A stretch of DNA of 64,000 nucleotides from NCBI RefSeq assembly GCF_001039355.2, contig NW_019774513.1, positions 850,470 through 914,469 of the forward strand, read 5' to 3'. The notes beneath the pieces are model-generated. The model saw nothing but the letters and a program-made list of their open reading frames with translations. It was not told where the DNA came from and ran no database searches. Origin of the DNA: Lingula anatina. Taxonomy: Eukaryota; Brachiopoda; Lingulata; Lingulida; Lingulidae. This document shows, piece after piece, positions 34,209 to 47,485 of the stretch. The translations under genes were made by a program, and so were the position numbers. The stretch's first letter is position 1. Each line of letters opens with the position of its first letter.

Positions 34209-34470
34209 CCTGGACGCAACATGAACTCTTCCAACCAAAGGGGCGTTTGTTGTCTGTGCGTTCACATTAAAACTTAATTTAATTGCACGAGAATGAATTG
34301 CTGAATAGATTTTTTCCTCAAGAATTCCATGATTTTGTCCATATATCAACCGTGCAAATTCTTCAACCCATTGCTTCGCTAGGTCACAACAGCGTTTCCG
34401 CTCGTCCATCACACGGTGACCACCAGCTCTCGCCATCTCGATCATACACCGAGCATAATATCTTCCAAGT
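34209..34470 (-). CDS. Unrecognised possible exon upstream of GST
   Basis: An open minus-strand frame ends at a good donor (GCGTCCAG|GTAAGAAG, donor at 34208). It is less AT-rich than its surroundings. The predicted peptide is helical and charged (MIEMARAGGHRVMDERKR, then LAKQWVEEFARLIYGQ). It ends in phase 2, so splicing to the GST exon at 33923 gives an immediate stop; it is therefore not the missing GST exon in this frame. It may belong to a separate gene or be a remnant. I do not recognise the family. Confidence 0.3.
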
Positions 34471-34867
34471 GTTAAATAAAATTGCAAATATTAATATAAT
34501 AATTATATTATGTTCCATAGGTACCAGGCGCGTGATTTTGGTGCGAAGTGAAACAATCGACGAATTTTCTTGAGGTCCTCAATAGTTCATATCCATTTCC
34601 GCGTCGTCGTTTTCTAAATTCAAAAATGTTTGATAATTTGCAGATTAAAGGCATAACAACCCCCTTGTTCATTAAAGCCGGGTGATCTGTTACATATACT
34701 CTTTGCATTTTTATCTTTAAGCAAAGGCTTGTAACTTCATATAAATATATATTAAATGACCCTTAGGATATTATTATAAGGTATCTAAAAAGAAGACAAA
34801 ACAATATCGCATACTGCCTCTTCAATAAACCTTTCCTTTTGACTTTTTTTAAAGTTCGATTTTATAT

Positions 34868-34915
34868 GTGTGTGTGTGTGAGAACGAGAGAGAGAGAGAG
34901 AGAGATAGAAAGAGA
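34868..34915. repeat. (GT)n and (GA)n simple repeats
   Basis: A short TG run is followed by a GA run between the GST genes and the Kazal-like gene. Confidence 0.8.
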
Positions 34916-35111
34916 CCATTTAAATCAAAGGACAAATATGTAGAGCCTGTGTGAATTTATTGCACTTATAATGAAGGTGACAAGAACACGACTTTAATCA
35001 GAAATGATCATGGTCGAGAGTTTTACTTAATGTTCTCTTTGTATTCAAAAAATGTAAGTCCTAAATATGTAAACGAGATGATACGAACAAAAATTCATTT
35101 CAATACACATT

Positions 35112-37422
35112 CTATGGCAGAGTAAGAATAGTTTCGACGACTTGTGGTTTCACTTCGCTCACAAGGGTTTCGCTGGTTTTGCTTCCTTTCTGCTTGCTTG
35201 GTTTGCCCTGCTTGCTTGGTTTGGCGTGCTTATCTGGTTTGGCTTGCTTGCTTGGTTTCCCTTGCTTGCTTGGTTTAACTTGCTCTGGTTTTACCAATTC
35301 TTCGCCAGATCCAGAGCCGTCGATAGGGGTTTTGGGGGTCTTCTCTGGTTTTTCCTTTCTGCTTGGCTTTTGCTTTTGTGGTCTGACTTTCTCTGGTTTT
35401 ACCAGTGCTTCACCAGAAGCAGGTTTGGATTGCTTGCTTGGTTTGGCGAGCTTGCTTGGTTTGGCTTTCTCTGGTTTTACCAGTTCTTCACCAGATCCAG
35501 AGCCGTCGATTGGGGTTTTGGGTGTCTTCTCTGGTTTTTCCTCCTTGTTTGGCTTTTGCTTTTGTGGTCTGACTTTCTCTGGTTTTACCAGTGTTTCACC
35601 AGAAGCAGGTTTGGATTGCTTGCTTGGCCTGGCCTCCTTGTTTGGTTTGGCCTCCTTGCTTGGTTTGACTTTCTCTGGTTTTACCAGTTCTTCACCAGAT
35701 CCAGAGCCGTCGATTGGGGTTTTGGGGGTCTTCTCTGGTTTGTCCAACTTGCTTGGCTTTTGCTTTTGTGGTCTGACTTTCTCTGGTTTTACCAATGATT
35801 CAGATGAACTAGGCTTGCTTCCTTTGCTACGCTTGAAGGCTGGGACTTCCTCACCGGAGCCGTCAGTTGGAGCATCGGTTGGCTTGGGACACCTGCGCAT
35901 ACGAATTTGATTGTCCCCACACTGAGCTTTGACCAGCCCACACCTAGCGGGAAATAAAATCAATAAAATCATAAAATAAAGTTAAAAAATCAATAAAATC
36001 AATGCATTTTTTTAAACATGGATTTTTTTCATGAAGTCAGTTACTATGTAAATACGTAAAGGTGAGGGACTTATTCATAACAATTATTGTTTTTGAATTA
36101 ATATCTTCCTCCAAGTTATACGTTTTTATATGGGGAGAGAGAGGGGGGATTAATCTAAGAAGAATTCTTACTTGTTCATATACACGTTGCCATTCTGGTC
36201 ACAAACTTCCTTTTTGGGAAAGTTCTCACAGTTCAAGCTATTGTACTGCATGCACTTTCTATCGAACTTGTTTGGCTTTGGTGACCTGGTAGGCTTTGGA
36301 GACCTAGTCGGTTTTGGCTCAGTAGTAGCAGCAACGTCCACTGTCTGGCATTTCCCTCTCTTCAGAGTGGCATCAACACAGCGTGCTTTCACAAACTCGC
36401 ACCTGGCCGAGAGAATTAAAAATTTTCAAAATACCAAAATTGAATTTCCTAAATACAACAGTTGACGACTTCTTTTACTATAAAATGCAGTGTACAGAGA
36501 TTGAAAAATATTTGATTTTGTCTCGTTTTGCTCTAAACAATGTCTTTGTACTTTTTTATTTGGAGGGGGGAGGGGAGGGCACGCAAATTAAGGAGATGGT
36601 AGGTGCCCTCCCCCCCCCCCCCCCACCCCCGTGCCCTTCTCTGGATCCGCTGTTTATTAGTAATATGTCTTTTTTACTAAAAAACGTAAAAAAGACATAG
36701 AATATTGATAGAAATCTGAAAAGCTCTAATGATATATTTAGAAGTGTATAGAGACATGGTATTGATTTAACTATATGTTTATATATGAATCTGTTGATGT
36801 ATATTATAATAGTTATTTTGCACAATGCACAATGTGATCAAATAGAATGGAAGTCTTACTCTTGGCCTGCTGGCCTAAAATACTGAAAAGAAAGAACTTT
36901 GAACTTTGTAAAAAAAGCAAGCGCGCACGCACGCGCACTGCATCCAGGCTATTTAGTCACCTCGAAGAACTCAATTTCAACAGACAGTCTAGATTTCTAT
37001 TTGACAGGTCATTATTTATACTACACTAATTATCAAAAACTTACAAGCTATTGTACACTTTGCCGTTGGTATCGCAAAGCTTTCTTTCCCTCTGAAACTT
37101 GGCCGGGAGATTGTTGCAGTCTGTCTCACAAGGATCGGGCTTTGGTGACCTTGTTGGTTTCGGGCTACGGGTTGGCTCCTGGGCAGCGGCAACTGCAGAA
37201 AAATATTTTGAACAACTGGGAATGAGGTAAATTAAATATATATTTTGCACACTGTCAGCGTCCGCTTTTTTCTCCACACATACTGCATAACAATATGAAA
37301 TGGAATGAATATGGAAAACATGTATTGATTTAGGGTTTTCGATAAAATAAATAAATGAATAAATATATAAACATAAGATATCTACCTGCCAGCAGGGCAC
37401 AGGCGATGACTACTTTCCACAT
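35112..37422 (-). CDS. Secreted two-Kazal-domain protein with Lys/Pro repeat tail
   Basis: Exons in gene order: 37386-37422, 37045-37192, 36172-36402, 35112-35943; 415 aa, phases consistent. MWKVVIACALLA plus following Ala residues is a signal peptide. Each Kazal-like domain has six Cys: 34, 38, 52, 63, 70, 80 and 112, 120, 129, 140, 147, 157. Each carries the C-D-x-N-G-x-V-Y core, and each is preceded by a TRSPKPTRSPKP linker. Introns split both domains at the same place (after the core Tyr, phase 2), so the domains arose by exon duplication. Residues 158-415 are a basic repeat: LVKPEKVRPQKQKP and KPEKTPKTP blocks alternate with the acidic DGSGSGEE; DNA periods are 186 and 204 bp. Kazal domains usually inhibit serine proteases, but inhibition is not shown here. 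The tail suggests an extracellular matrix, mucus, adhesive or shell-matrix role, which is inference. Confidence 0.85.
35292..35800 (-). repeat. Coding tandem repeat of the Kazal/Lys-Pro protein
   Basis: CCAGATCCAGAGCCGTCGAT (plus strand) occurs at about 35305, 35491 and 35695. That spacing equals 62- and 68-codon units. The copies are very similar in DNA, implying recent expansion or gene conversion. The reverse strand is also open, giving long but meaningless Trp/Leu/Phe-rich frames. Confidence 0.85.
36540..36650. repeat. G/C-tract hairpin in Kazal-gene intron
   Basis: GAGGGGAGGGCAC and, inverted, GTGCCCTCCCC enclose about 30 bases and are followed by a run of 14 or more C. It looks like the remnant of a small inverted-repeat element or an unstable G-rich hairpin. 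Confidence 0.4.
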
Positions 37423-40300
37423 CTTGACGACGTCCTTCAATTTGGTTTAAATGACTGGGAGAGACTCGTGCAGTGCCGGCGCTTCACGTCGGTATAAGTA
37501 CCCACCGTACGCCTACCACGTATCACGAGCTGACCTGATGGTGAAAACAGGCACCTGTTTCAAATCCCAAACCTGATAAACTGTTCGTCTTTTGATAAGA
37601 AAAGCTGTCTTCATTTGAAATAATATTTTGGGTGAAAATGCTCGCCTACTTTACCACTCTTATCATATTTAAAACCGTTAAATTTATGCAGTGTATGTTT
37701 TAATATGATCTAGTTGCGATAGTTCTTGCGCAAATGTATAACAAGGGGTGCAATACTAAGCAATCAAATTAAAAATATTTCTGTGATAAATTATTTTATA
37801 TTTGCGTGTTTTACAAATGCCTTTCAATCAAAATAGTTTTTTTCAGTTGAAAAAGATTCAAGTGTGGAGGATATATAGCAGATGGTTGTGTTTACATGGA
37901 ATTTAACACCATTACCGTCAGTAGTTATACCGAGCTTCCAGTTTGCAAACTCGATGAAAAGCTGTTTGTTGCAACCCTTGAAATAATGATTGGAAATTGA
38001 AAAATTTAAATATGTGTGTATCAAATTGTCAAAAAAATTGATCGTATGTGTGACGCTCGAGATGTTCTGGAATTTATCGCTCGGGAGAGAAAAATACTCG
38101 CATTTTACCGAAAAACATTCCTAAAACCGAATAAAGCATATACCGCCTGAGTCCCATAACATATCTAGGTGTGTATTAAGAAGGATGCAGAATTGGTTAA
38201 GGTCAAGACGATAGCCTTTTAATCTATGTGTAGGAGAAATAACTCAATGCCAATCACGAATTCAGCCGGGAAAGAACATATACAGTGTGCGCAGTTGCAC
38301 GGTGGGCTAAGTGCTTCAGGGAGAGGGGGTGGGGGTGAGGGGGGCATAGGGCCCCTGTGGATTTGTTTTCATCCAAATATATGAGCCATAAGAGTATTCA
38401 TTACCCAGTCAACCTTGAAGCTTATAATTTTTCACCATATTCTCCCCTCCCAATGTAACTTAACGAAATAGTCCCAGGCTTAAAGCGGTCTCATAATATC
38501 TTTTGATCTCACAGAATAGATATTGTTTTGAGAAAATGAAAGTAATTAGCAAAAATTTAATATTTTTTTGTCCTATACGATTTTAAAATATGGATGACAC
38601 AAGGGGAGCATGGTTTTGTTGAAAAATATTTCATATCATCTAGCCATAAACGAGGACAAAGGCCACAAGACTATGGTCAATCGAGAAACCCCGAAACGCA
38701 TTTGATTTATTAATTTTCAAAATGACCACTTAGATGGCGGCGCTCTTAGACTGTGGCGGTAGTTTTTTTTTTTTTTTTTTTTTTTCAAAATTTTTGCCAA
38801 TTTTATTTATTAAATAAGGTTAGCCTAATAGCTGGGAATGAAGGTATTACCTTCATATAATGATTATTTTAATGCTATGGGCCAACCGACATAACAGCAC
38901 TTCTGAGAAATTGAAGCAAAGAAAAAATGTTGGATATGTTCAAATAAATGTAGACTTATATCGTAAAGAAAAGTAGTCTTTTCTTAATTTTATCATAATC
39001 ATTCCTGCATGAAATGAAGGTGTCTTGAAAATGAAGTCCTCCCCCCATCACCGCCTAAAAGTTATGGAAAATTCCACGCTCCCCTCCAACCCACTCTATC
39101 AGTTTTTTATTAAACGTGCCTGAAGCAGCCATTACCTTCAACTACAGCCATAGAGTTTTTTTTTTTACCAGATATTCACACAACAACTGTTTTCTTTTTT
39201 TACAAAACAACGTCCGAACCGCAATTGCACCGTGAGCATCTAAAGAGCCAATAGTCTTCAATGTGGATAAGTAAACAAATGTACGAGAACAAGTCTGTCA
39301 AATGGTCTGGGGTATGACAACGTAACTACATGTCGACAAGATTCAAGGACACTGTGCCAATGTTAACTGGGGAGGGGTGAGGGGAAGGCATACATAGTTC
39401 TCCTCCGAATTAAATTATCACCACATACGTGCTTGTTCCTTATTAATACTTCTTTACGTAAAGAAGTTGCGAATAACAAATACCATTAATTAGTTTTAAA
39501 CGCATTCTTTCATAAAATACAAAAATAGAATAGGCCCCTATCAAAATGTGCGTATCACTCTCTAACGACATCCTCAGCGTTAGAATTTACAGCATATTGA
39601 TGACAGTGGCGCCCCAAGTGGCTATTTGAGAGTGAAAGAATAAAACATATAAAACATATATAAATAAAACATAATTACATCTCTTTGCGTGGATACAGCT
39701 CTATGGAGAAAATGTATGATAACAAGCATTTAAATTTTGGGACCAGATGAATGTCTTCCAAAAGTTTCTTTGAAAAATTTTGTTTCATTTTTTAGTTCAT
39801 TGCTTTCTCCAGTCTTCAACCGGTATCCAACTTTCAGGTAGATTGCTAGTGCTATTATTATCATTCCTACCCTTTTATCTTTATCTTTTTTAGTCGTCCA
39901 GTTAAACTCAGGTTAAGTTCAGAAGACTGCAGTTTTATGAAAAAATAGATCGATCATCTAGGGGATGGGGGAGAAGGTTTATAGCGAGAAAAAATTCAGA
40001 ATAAAAAATGAGGCAAAATTCAATAATTTTTCCATCCAAACGTGACAGAGTTAAATTGCCGTAGTCTGTTGCTTTATATTTATGAAGCTATGTACAATTA
40101 AATTTTTAATCTTTGTGTTCCCTGGGTCCGCAGTGCGTCGTGACCCGAATGAGTGTGGTAGTTGTGACAGCACACGCTTCACATCCACTTGCAATGCAAT
40201 GCTGCGTGCAGTAATTTGTTAACGTTTGTTAGATCTTAATTGTTAGTTGGCTCTCAGCTGATTTGGTTTCATACCAGTAAGTAGAGAAATGGAAGCATTT

Positions 40301-40339
<39 letters not shown>

Positions 40340-42498
40340 ATTTGATAAAGACTTTGGAAGGGGTTTTTAAGATCGGTGTGTGTCGGGGGAGGAGGGGAGG
40401 AGGGAGAAGGAGGTAGAAGAGCGGGAACGCTCGTGGTTAAATGCAGGTGGGTTGTCTTAAAATAAAATCATTTGAAATGAATAAGGGGGGGGGGGTCTGG
40501 TAGCGTTTTCGTCTCAATGCCTCACCCTTCAATCCCCTATCCTCATGAATGTCACATGGAACGTACACCATTTGTTAGTGTTAAATGTTGCCAGAAAAGT
40601 TAGTAAGGACTTAAATGTCATGACAGATCCTTTTTTTTTTTACCAATAATGTGATTGAAATAAATATAAATGCATTAATTTTATTATGTTAGTATATATC
40701 AATTAATTTCTTAATAATTAACCCAACTGAAGCAGTTCATTTAAATTTTATTTTATCATTACTGGATTTTCTACATTTTAAAGTTCTTTTAGTATTTGTA
40801 ACTTTACTATTTGTTGATTTTAATATATGTGGCAGTGTGGAAAGGTCAATAGCATAAATGTCATTTTAGTAGTTTTGATATATCCTGTGTATTTATCAAG
40901 ACATGCCACTAAATACTGTCTGTGAGTAGCAAAAAGATGTTTGAAATGTGCACGAGAAAGGTGTTGCTGTAGCAGTTTGATCCAAAGGTATACATGTAGG
41001 ATGTCAAATGTTTTTGAAGTGTCAGAAATATTGGTGATTTGTTTGTGCTAATGGTCAGCTGGCTATTGGTAGCCAAGCAGTTTCAATATGTGCCTGATCC
41101 TATAGTCCACATCTTTGTCATCACCGTGTGGCATGGCAGATGTAAGGCACAGCCTGGAATTTATTTGGTTTTTGTATCAGTGGTCTGCCACAGTAAATCA
41201 CAAGTAAACAACAGTTAAATAACTCTTTCAACAGCAGGCCTAATCTACCAAACTATTAGGGAAGTAATGAGAAGAGACTGGCAAGAAAACAGGACATCAA
41301 GACGATGCTGTTGTATTGGAGTTAGTATTCTAATGGTTGAATTTTGATAGGAACTTGGAGCCATTAATTTCCTGAAAATTTTTTTCAGTTCTATTATGTA
41401 AATATATTGACAGGTATGTTTTGGAAAAAAAGGAACTAAAAAGGAAACTTCAGTGCACTGGATTCATGTTTCTTTAATTACTAACTCTGGGTGTAAGTCC
41501 GTTTCAATGACTAAAATTTCTGATTTTATCCAGAGAACTTGCATGTAACACAAAAAAACAGGTCACTTTATACTTTTACAGATCACATGCACATAAGCAG
41601 CTCTACTTTGTGAAAAACACCTTTGGCATTTTATTTGAAATTCAATTTTGATTTGACATTTAGGAACTGTTCGGGCCACCCTAGTCCAAATTATAACGTT
41701 CCGAGGAAGAAATTTTCAAATAAGGTAAGTGGATGGCAAATATCATTAGCTACATCCCAAGTAAGTAAATGTTTCTATAGTCTTAGTGTGTTCGGTACTG
41801 GTTTCATACTGTTTACATGTCACGCCAAGTTATAAAGTTGTCTTTGTGATTTTTAGAGCCTTTGGTTGTTAGAACTGTACAATTTTATTTCCCTTGTAAA
41901 ATGCTTTTCACATACACCCGTACTACCAAAAGACTGCTTTCATGCTGTATATAGTTTCTTGTGTGAAAACAAATGGCTTAACTGTCATTTTAATTATGCA
42001 GTATTTCTCAGAAATGTGTTAGATATTGCTAGTAAGTGCTTGATCAATATCAGTTATTGAAGCTGTAATTCTATTTCAAAACTGATCCTAAATGATTCAA
42101 ATTTGTTAATGAGAAATGATGTAAATATCACCGAATAAATGGTTTCTCCATTGTTTAAATTCCAAGGGATTTTAAAACCATGAAAAATCCATTTAAACAG
42201 CTCAGTTTATTGAATTTAAAAGGTAACAGGATACCAACTGGAAACGTGGCATTATATTTGATACATAAAAGTGTTGCTTTATTGGTTAAATTGAGCTAAC
42301 AAAACAAATCACCCCTCTGATTGCACATAGAGAACAGCCTTTATTATGATATTCTTGTTATCAAATGGCCAGGTATTAGCCAAGCATTGAGGCTGGCGAA
42401 GGTGCTGCATTAAGGTGTGTGTTGATATTGTACTGATGCCAACGGGGGTCAAAGGGAGCTCTAACGGAAGCCCAAGGGAAACTTAATCAGTAACCAAC
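37423..42498. other. Large intergenic region, no confident gene
   Basis: It holds the promoter of the Kazal-like gene at its left edge (CpG-rich 37430-37520). It also holds poly(T) at 38763-38785, G-rich tracts near 38320 and 40390, and a run of about 36 A at 40303-40338. Two positions could be untranslated exons of the calponin-homology gene: a GTAAGT donor at 40277, and a short exon at 41664-41724. No coding exon was recognised. Confidence 0.5.
41664..41724 (+). other. Candidate 5' untranslated exon of the CH-domain gene
   Basis: Sixty-one bases are framed by ATTTGACATTTAG and AATAAG|GTAAGT, both good splice signals. Joining it to an acceptor just before 42491 would place a TAA in frame ahead of the ATG at 42499. 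It would then be non-coding. Support is splice-site quality only. Confidence 0.3.
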
Positions 42499-45400
42499 AT
42501 GCCTGCTCCAGCACAGGACAATTTAATGAACACAGAGGAAAAGGAACCTGGAAAGCCCATCAATTCATGGACAGAGGACGGAAAAGCTACGACGACCCTA
42601 ACAGGGAAAGGACTTAAACTGTACAAGAGAGAAGGGAGTGGATTAAGCACACCTAAAGGGGTTCTGTATTCGAGGACAACTGCGTCTCCGGTTAAGTCTT
42701 CAATAGGAGGAGAGTGGGCACTTCAGGAGTGTGAGGTGAGAGTGTGCATCATGGTCAGATTTTGTTTATTATCAAAAAATATAAAAATTTAAAAAGTCAC
42801 AAATTAAACAATTTAAATAAAAGGTTAAAAAAACTCTTGATCAGTCATCTAGTAAATCACATTCTATTCATTTTTGTCATTTCTCCAAAAAATAAAATTT
42901 GGTTTGACAAATAATTTGTTTTTTTTATCTGTGTTTTTAATTGAAATTCAAATTAATGACAGTTGCTACTTGCCTTTTAACTATGGGGTATACTGACACA
43001 ACTTAGCACATTTTAATGTATATTCTTTCCTCCTGCTTCCTAAAAAAAGATGCATCCAAGGTTATGATAAACAAAGCAAGAAGTAAGATGATATGCTGGA
43101 CAGCCATTTAACATATTGATTTTGATATAATGACACTAATTCAACATTTTCCTTTCATGAATAAACAGTAGGTTTGATTGAAATTCTGTTTGCTCTTCTC
43201 TCTCAGCATAACTGTATGGGACATGTGCATAAGAACATGTTAAACTCAGCCAATGTGATAAGCATTTTCAAAAGACTGTTGTAGCATGTGAAGCTTAACT
43301 GTCATAATCCACCTCATATAGGTTATGTAAACTAGCTAGTGAGTGGATGATTCTTGTATCTCCGTGGATTCCTCAATTAAAACCTGTTGTCGAGAAACAC
43401 ATACACCTGCATCTTGATAAATTCTGCTATCTCGAAGAGTGTCAGTTATATGTAATAATTTGCTTGACATTCTGGTGCCAAGTCCATGTCCAGTTATTTG
43501 GATTTAATTCAAAGATGCAATGTGATTAAAAGATAACAAGACATTAAGGAGACTATGTAATGAGGGTTAGACTGTAAAGTGAGGAATGTCTGCATCTGAG
43601 ATGAAATGTGAATCTAAAATAAAAGGCCCCTTGTTAATCCTGTTCTTGATATCTCCTAAATACGACAACTTTCCACAGACATTCTAATCATTTTATGGTG
43701 GGTTTCTTAGCTAAGTCTTTACAGTTATTAGCAAGTAGAAAGCCAGGTGTGAAATGATAAATGGCTCAGTTTGTGGTGTTGTTTATGGTTTTAAATAGAA
43801 GCTTAATAAATTGCTCACCACATTGATTTACTGTGTGACACAAAGCTGGTTTACTCTGTTATAAAAATATTTGTCTTTGGGTCTGTTTTATTGGCCCTAC
43901 ATGAAACATTATAATTCACATTTTTGAAAATGATTTGGGTTACTCCTTAAATTTTTTATTAATATTCATTGCTTTAACTTTGAAGTGGACATGTCAAGGA
44001 AATATTTTCTGTTAACGTATGAAGCCATTTTCTTATCATATATAAACTTTGACCCACCGCAACGATCCATACCAGAATCAACACAACTCTTCCAGTTTTT
44101 CTCCACACAGGTGGAGTCACAACTATATAGAGTTTGAATAAAGACAACAGAAACAAATTTAGCGTAAATTCTAAACTGTAATATTGTTTGATAATGCATT
44201 GTTTGGGGTTGAAATCTGGCCTAGCCCAGAATTGTCCCTTGGTTGAAGGGGGCTGTATGAGAATTGAAACCGAATGTTGTCATTAATACAAGATGTGTTT
44301 TTCTTGGCCTTTGAAAGTAAGTTGGGTGTGAAGTAGGATGTCAGATTTAAAGAACCACCAGAGTTAAGTCCATTCAACGGCTTAAATGCTGGAATGTTAT
44401 AAATATCCACCTGAGAAATTTGAAGACAAATTGTTACCCTATTGACATGGGAACACAGCATGCATGCACAGTCAGGTTTCTGTTGTTTTTATTATGGGCA
44501 GCTCCCCCCTCCCACCTGTGCCTCACAACACTTACAGGTGATGTTATTGAAAAGGAAAATGAGCAGGGTCAGAGCACTGAGCAAAAGTGAAGTTTTTTTA
44601 TGGTCAGCTAGCTTGTCAAGCAATTGTTAATGTAACTACTCCATGTAGTTCTCTTTACATCTTTCCATTTTATTAAACAGTTGATGGCAAAACTTTGGAT
44701 GAAAAATTGACCCTTTTCAAACAGTAGACCATTTCTTATACCTCTCTTATATTTTCTTGTATGTACTCTAATGTTAGAAATGCCTCATGCCCCTTTAATT
44801 CCAATAATGACATTAATTTTTCTCACAGTTATTTTTTTGCCACTGCCATAACAAATTTCATTTTACTCTATTTTATAATGATAATAATTATAATTTTTTT
44901 TGGCAAAATTTAGTTTTCAACTATTTAATGAATAAATCCAATCCACTGTTTAACAAGCATTGAAAAATATGGAAATTCATCAATATCACTGGATGCAATT
45001 ATTTATAAGGGAAATTGATTATGTAGATGCATTATTTTTACTATACAGACTATGAACTTGAGGTTTCTTGATTATTATCTTTGATTCTTACTTCAGTTGT
45101 TATTGATTATTCCTAAAATGCTAAGATTATAATGCTTTACATGCATCCTCTTATTTTGAAATTCATGGGAAAGGGCCATATTTATTGGCTTCACTCAAAT
45201 GAATGTAATTATTTGTTGTGTAAGAGAGGATTGGGTTTTAGTCATAATTAGGCAGAGCCCTTCTGTTTTGTTTAAATAACGTGCATTTCATTGCAAAGAT
45301 GCATTCACACAATACATAATAATAGGATCAGTTTAAGTCTAAAACATGCCACCAAATGCTGCTCTTTGGTCAGTTTACTTGTTTTAGGTGAGGGTGGTCA

Positions 45401-47436
45401 CAAGAGAAATTGAACTGTGCCTGAGACACAAGCACACATTGTAAAATGGGACTGATGAATTTCTATGTCTTTTGCTGAGCACATGCACTGAACCCAAGAT
45501 GGTTCTAAACTTGAGAGCTTTCCCTTGCACCAAACCTGTAGTCATAAATAAGGAGGCAGCCATCTTCAGGCCCATAGCCAGCAAATTGAAAAGGGGGGGG
45601 GGGTTCTTTTTCTGAAAAAGTGGACCCTTTACAATGAAACCTTTGTGTACCTAAACAAATTTTTCCCAGAATGGACCTTTTCCTGACAAAAAAGGTGGTT
45701 CTTTCGAACCCCCCCCCCCCCAACCTCCCTGGCTATGAGCCAGCCTACATCTTTGTGGACTTCATTAAAATGTGATGGGAATAATAAATTAGTTTAATAG
45801 TATTCAGATGAAAGCTGTGTTTGATATTAATATGCCATCAACACTAAGTAATGAATTTTAAGACAAATTTGTCATACTGGTAGGAATTATGTAGTTAAAC
45901 CTTTGAAGAAATCATCAATGAATGTGAACAATAAATGAAGTTAGTGTGCTGTAGTAAGTACAAAAAGAGACTGAGTATTCTAGTGTTAGTGTTATTTTTT
46001 CATCATTGCATTTTATCCTAATCTGACTCCTTAGGCAGAACAGTTTGTTTGACATTCTTTTGAACATGCTTACAGCACACAAAAATCTGAAGAGTTAAAT
46101 CATTATAGAACCATTAACTCAACCAGTCCTCACTATAATATTTATTCTACAGTGAATTTGTCAACAAATCTAAATTAACAGTGTTATTAATTTGTGGACA
46201 ATCAGTTTGCTGTGTAAGCACGACTTCAAGTACGGCTTGTTTTGTAACAGTCAGGAGTGGCCGCAGCTTGACCAGGGCAAGCAATTATGTGTCCAGCCAG
46301 CTGTTGTGATGCAGCTTGGACAAACCCAGTCAGCTTGGACAGTACATTGTGCAGTACATATGGGTGCATCCTGACAATCTGTAGGTTTGTTTGTCTGAGG
46401 GTTTGACAGTACCTGAGAATAATGGAAAGTTGAGTTCACTGTGAAATTTAAAAGAAAAAAATATGAAAAATCAACTGTCTATAGGTTCATCAATCTCAGA
46501 GTTCATGTATGATATTCTGAAGGTGAATTGTTCTGAAGGCTCTTTGGTTGGAGAGAAAAAAAGGGAAGTTGACACTATGTCATTGATTTTAAAAAAATTG
46601 GTCCATTAGTACAATATTTTGAAGTTTATTGCCTTGAAGAAACATTGGTCCAAAAGGTGAAGAAGAAGACATTTTGTTGTAAAGCACTGTAACAGCATCA
46701 CTGATTGAAACCTTTTCTGTGTTACTTCGGTGATGGTATTAGTTAATTAACATAAAACTGTTATATGCAAAGAGTTTCAGACCTATGGAACTTTGCTGTT
46801 GGGAGATCTGATTTATTTCATATTGCTCTTTCAACACTACAATCATTCTTAACTACATGTATCCCTACTTTTACACGTCAGATCAAAAGACATCTTGGCA
46901 AATTATGTATGCTAGTAAAATCACTTTGTAATAGTATACTGTTCATAAAAACTGAGTGTTTTAGCAGGAATTGTGGGGACTCCTTAATTGCTTTGGGATA
47001 TGGTTAAAAGCATGTCTAGATAATTGCCTACAACAGATCTAATCTGATCTCTGGTGCATATTGTTACGTATACATTCTTTTGCAAGTATATAGATTGATA
47101 TTTATATAATTCTTCACGATTCTTTCCTGACCATCTGTCTGTCATTCTGTCCATTCCTCCATTGACCCTTTCCTCTGTCTGACTATCTGATTTTCTGTCT
47201 GAATTGTTTACTGAAAACATGTAGATACTGTATTTATAAAAATAATATATACAAGTGAATGGAAATTTATATGACGTGAAAATATTCAGAGAGTTCTCAT
47301 TCAAGAGCACCTACCTTTGTCATATATAGCAAAATGTAAATACTAGTGAAATGAAAATCCTTTTTAGGTATATGTAATCATTGCTTTCCCCCATATCATG
47401 ACAAATTACATATATTATTATTATTATTATTATTAA

Positions 47437-47485
<49 letters not shown>

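Noticed and set aside
35142-35910. Two long plus-strand frames rich in Trp, Leu, Phe and Gly
   Set aside because: They are the opposite strand of the Lys/Pro repeat exon. Splice structure, signal peptide and Kazal domains support only the minus strand.
40303-40338. Poly(A) run as the tail of a retrogene
   Set aside because: No coding or SINE-like body and no flanking direct repeats could be seen in front of it.
45505-45723. 72-codon minus-strand frame with poly-Gly
   Set aside because: Created by the G/C homopolymers of the MITE-like element at 45567-45744.
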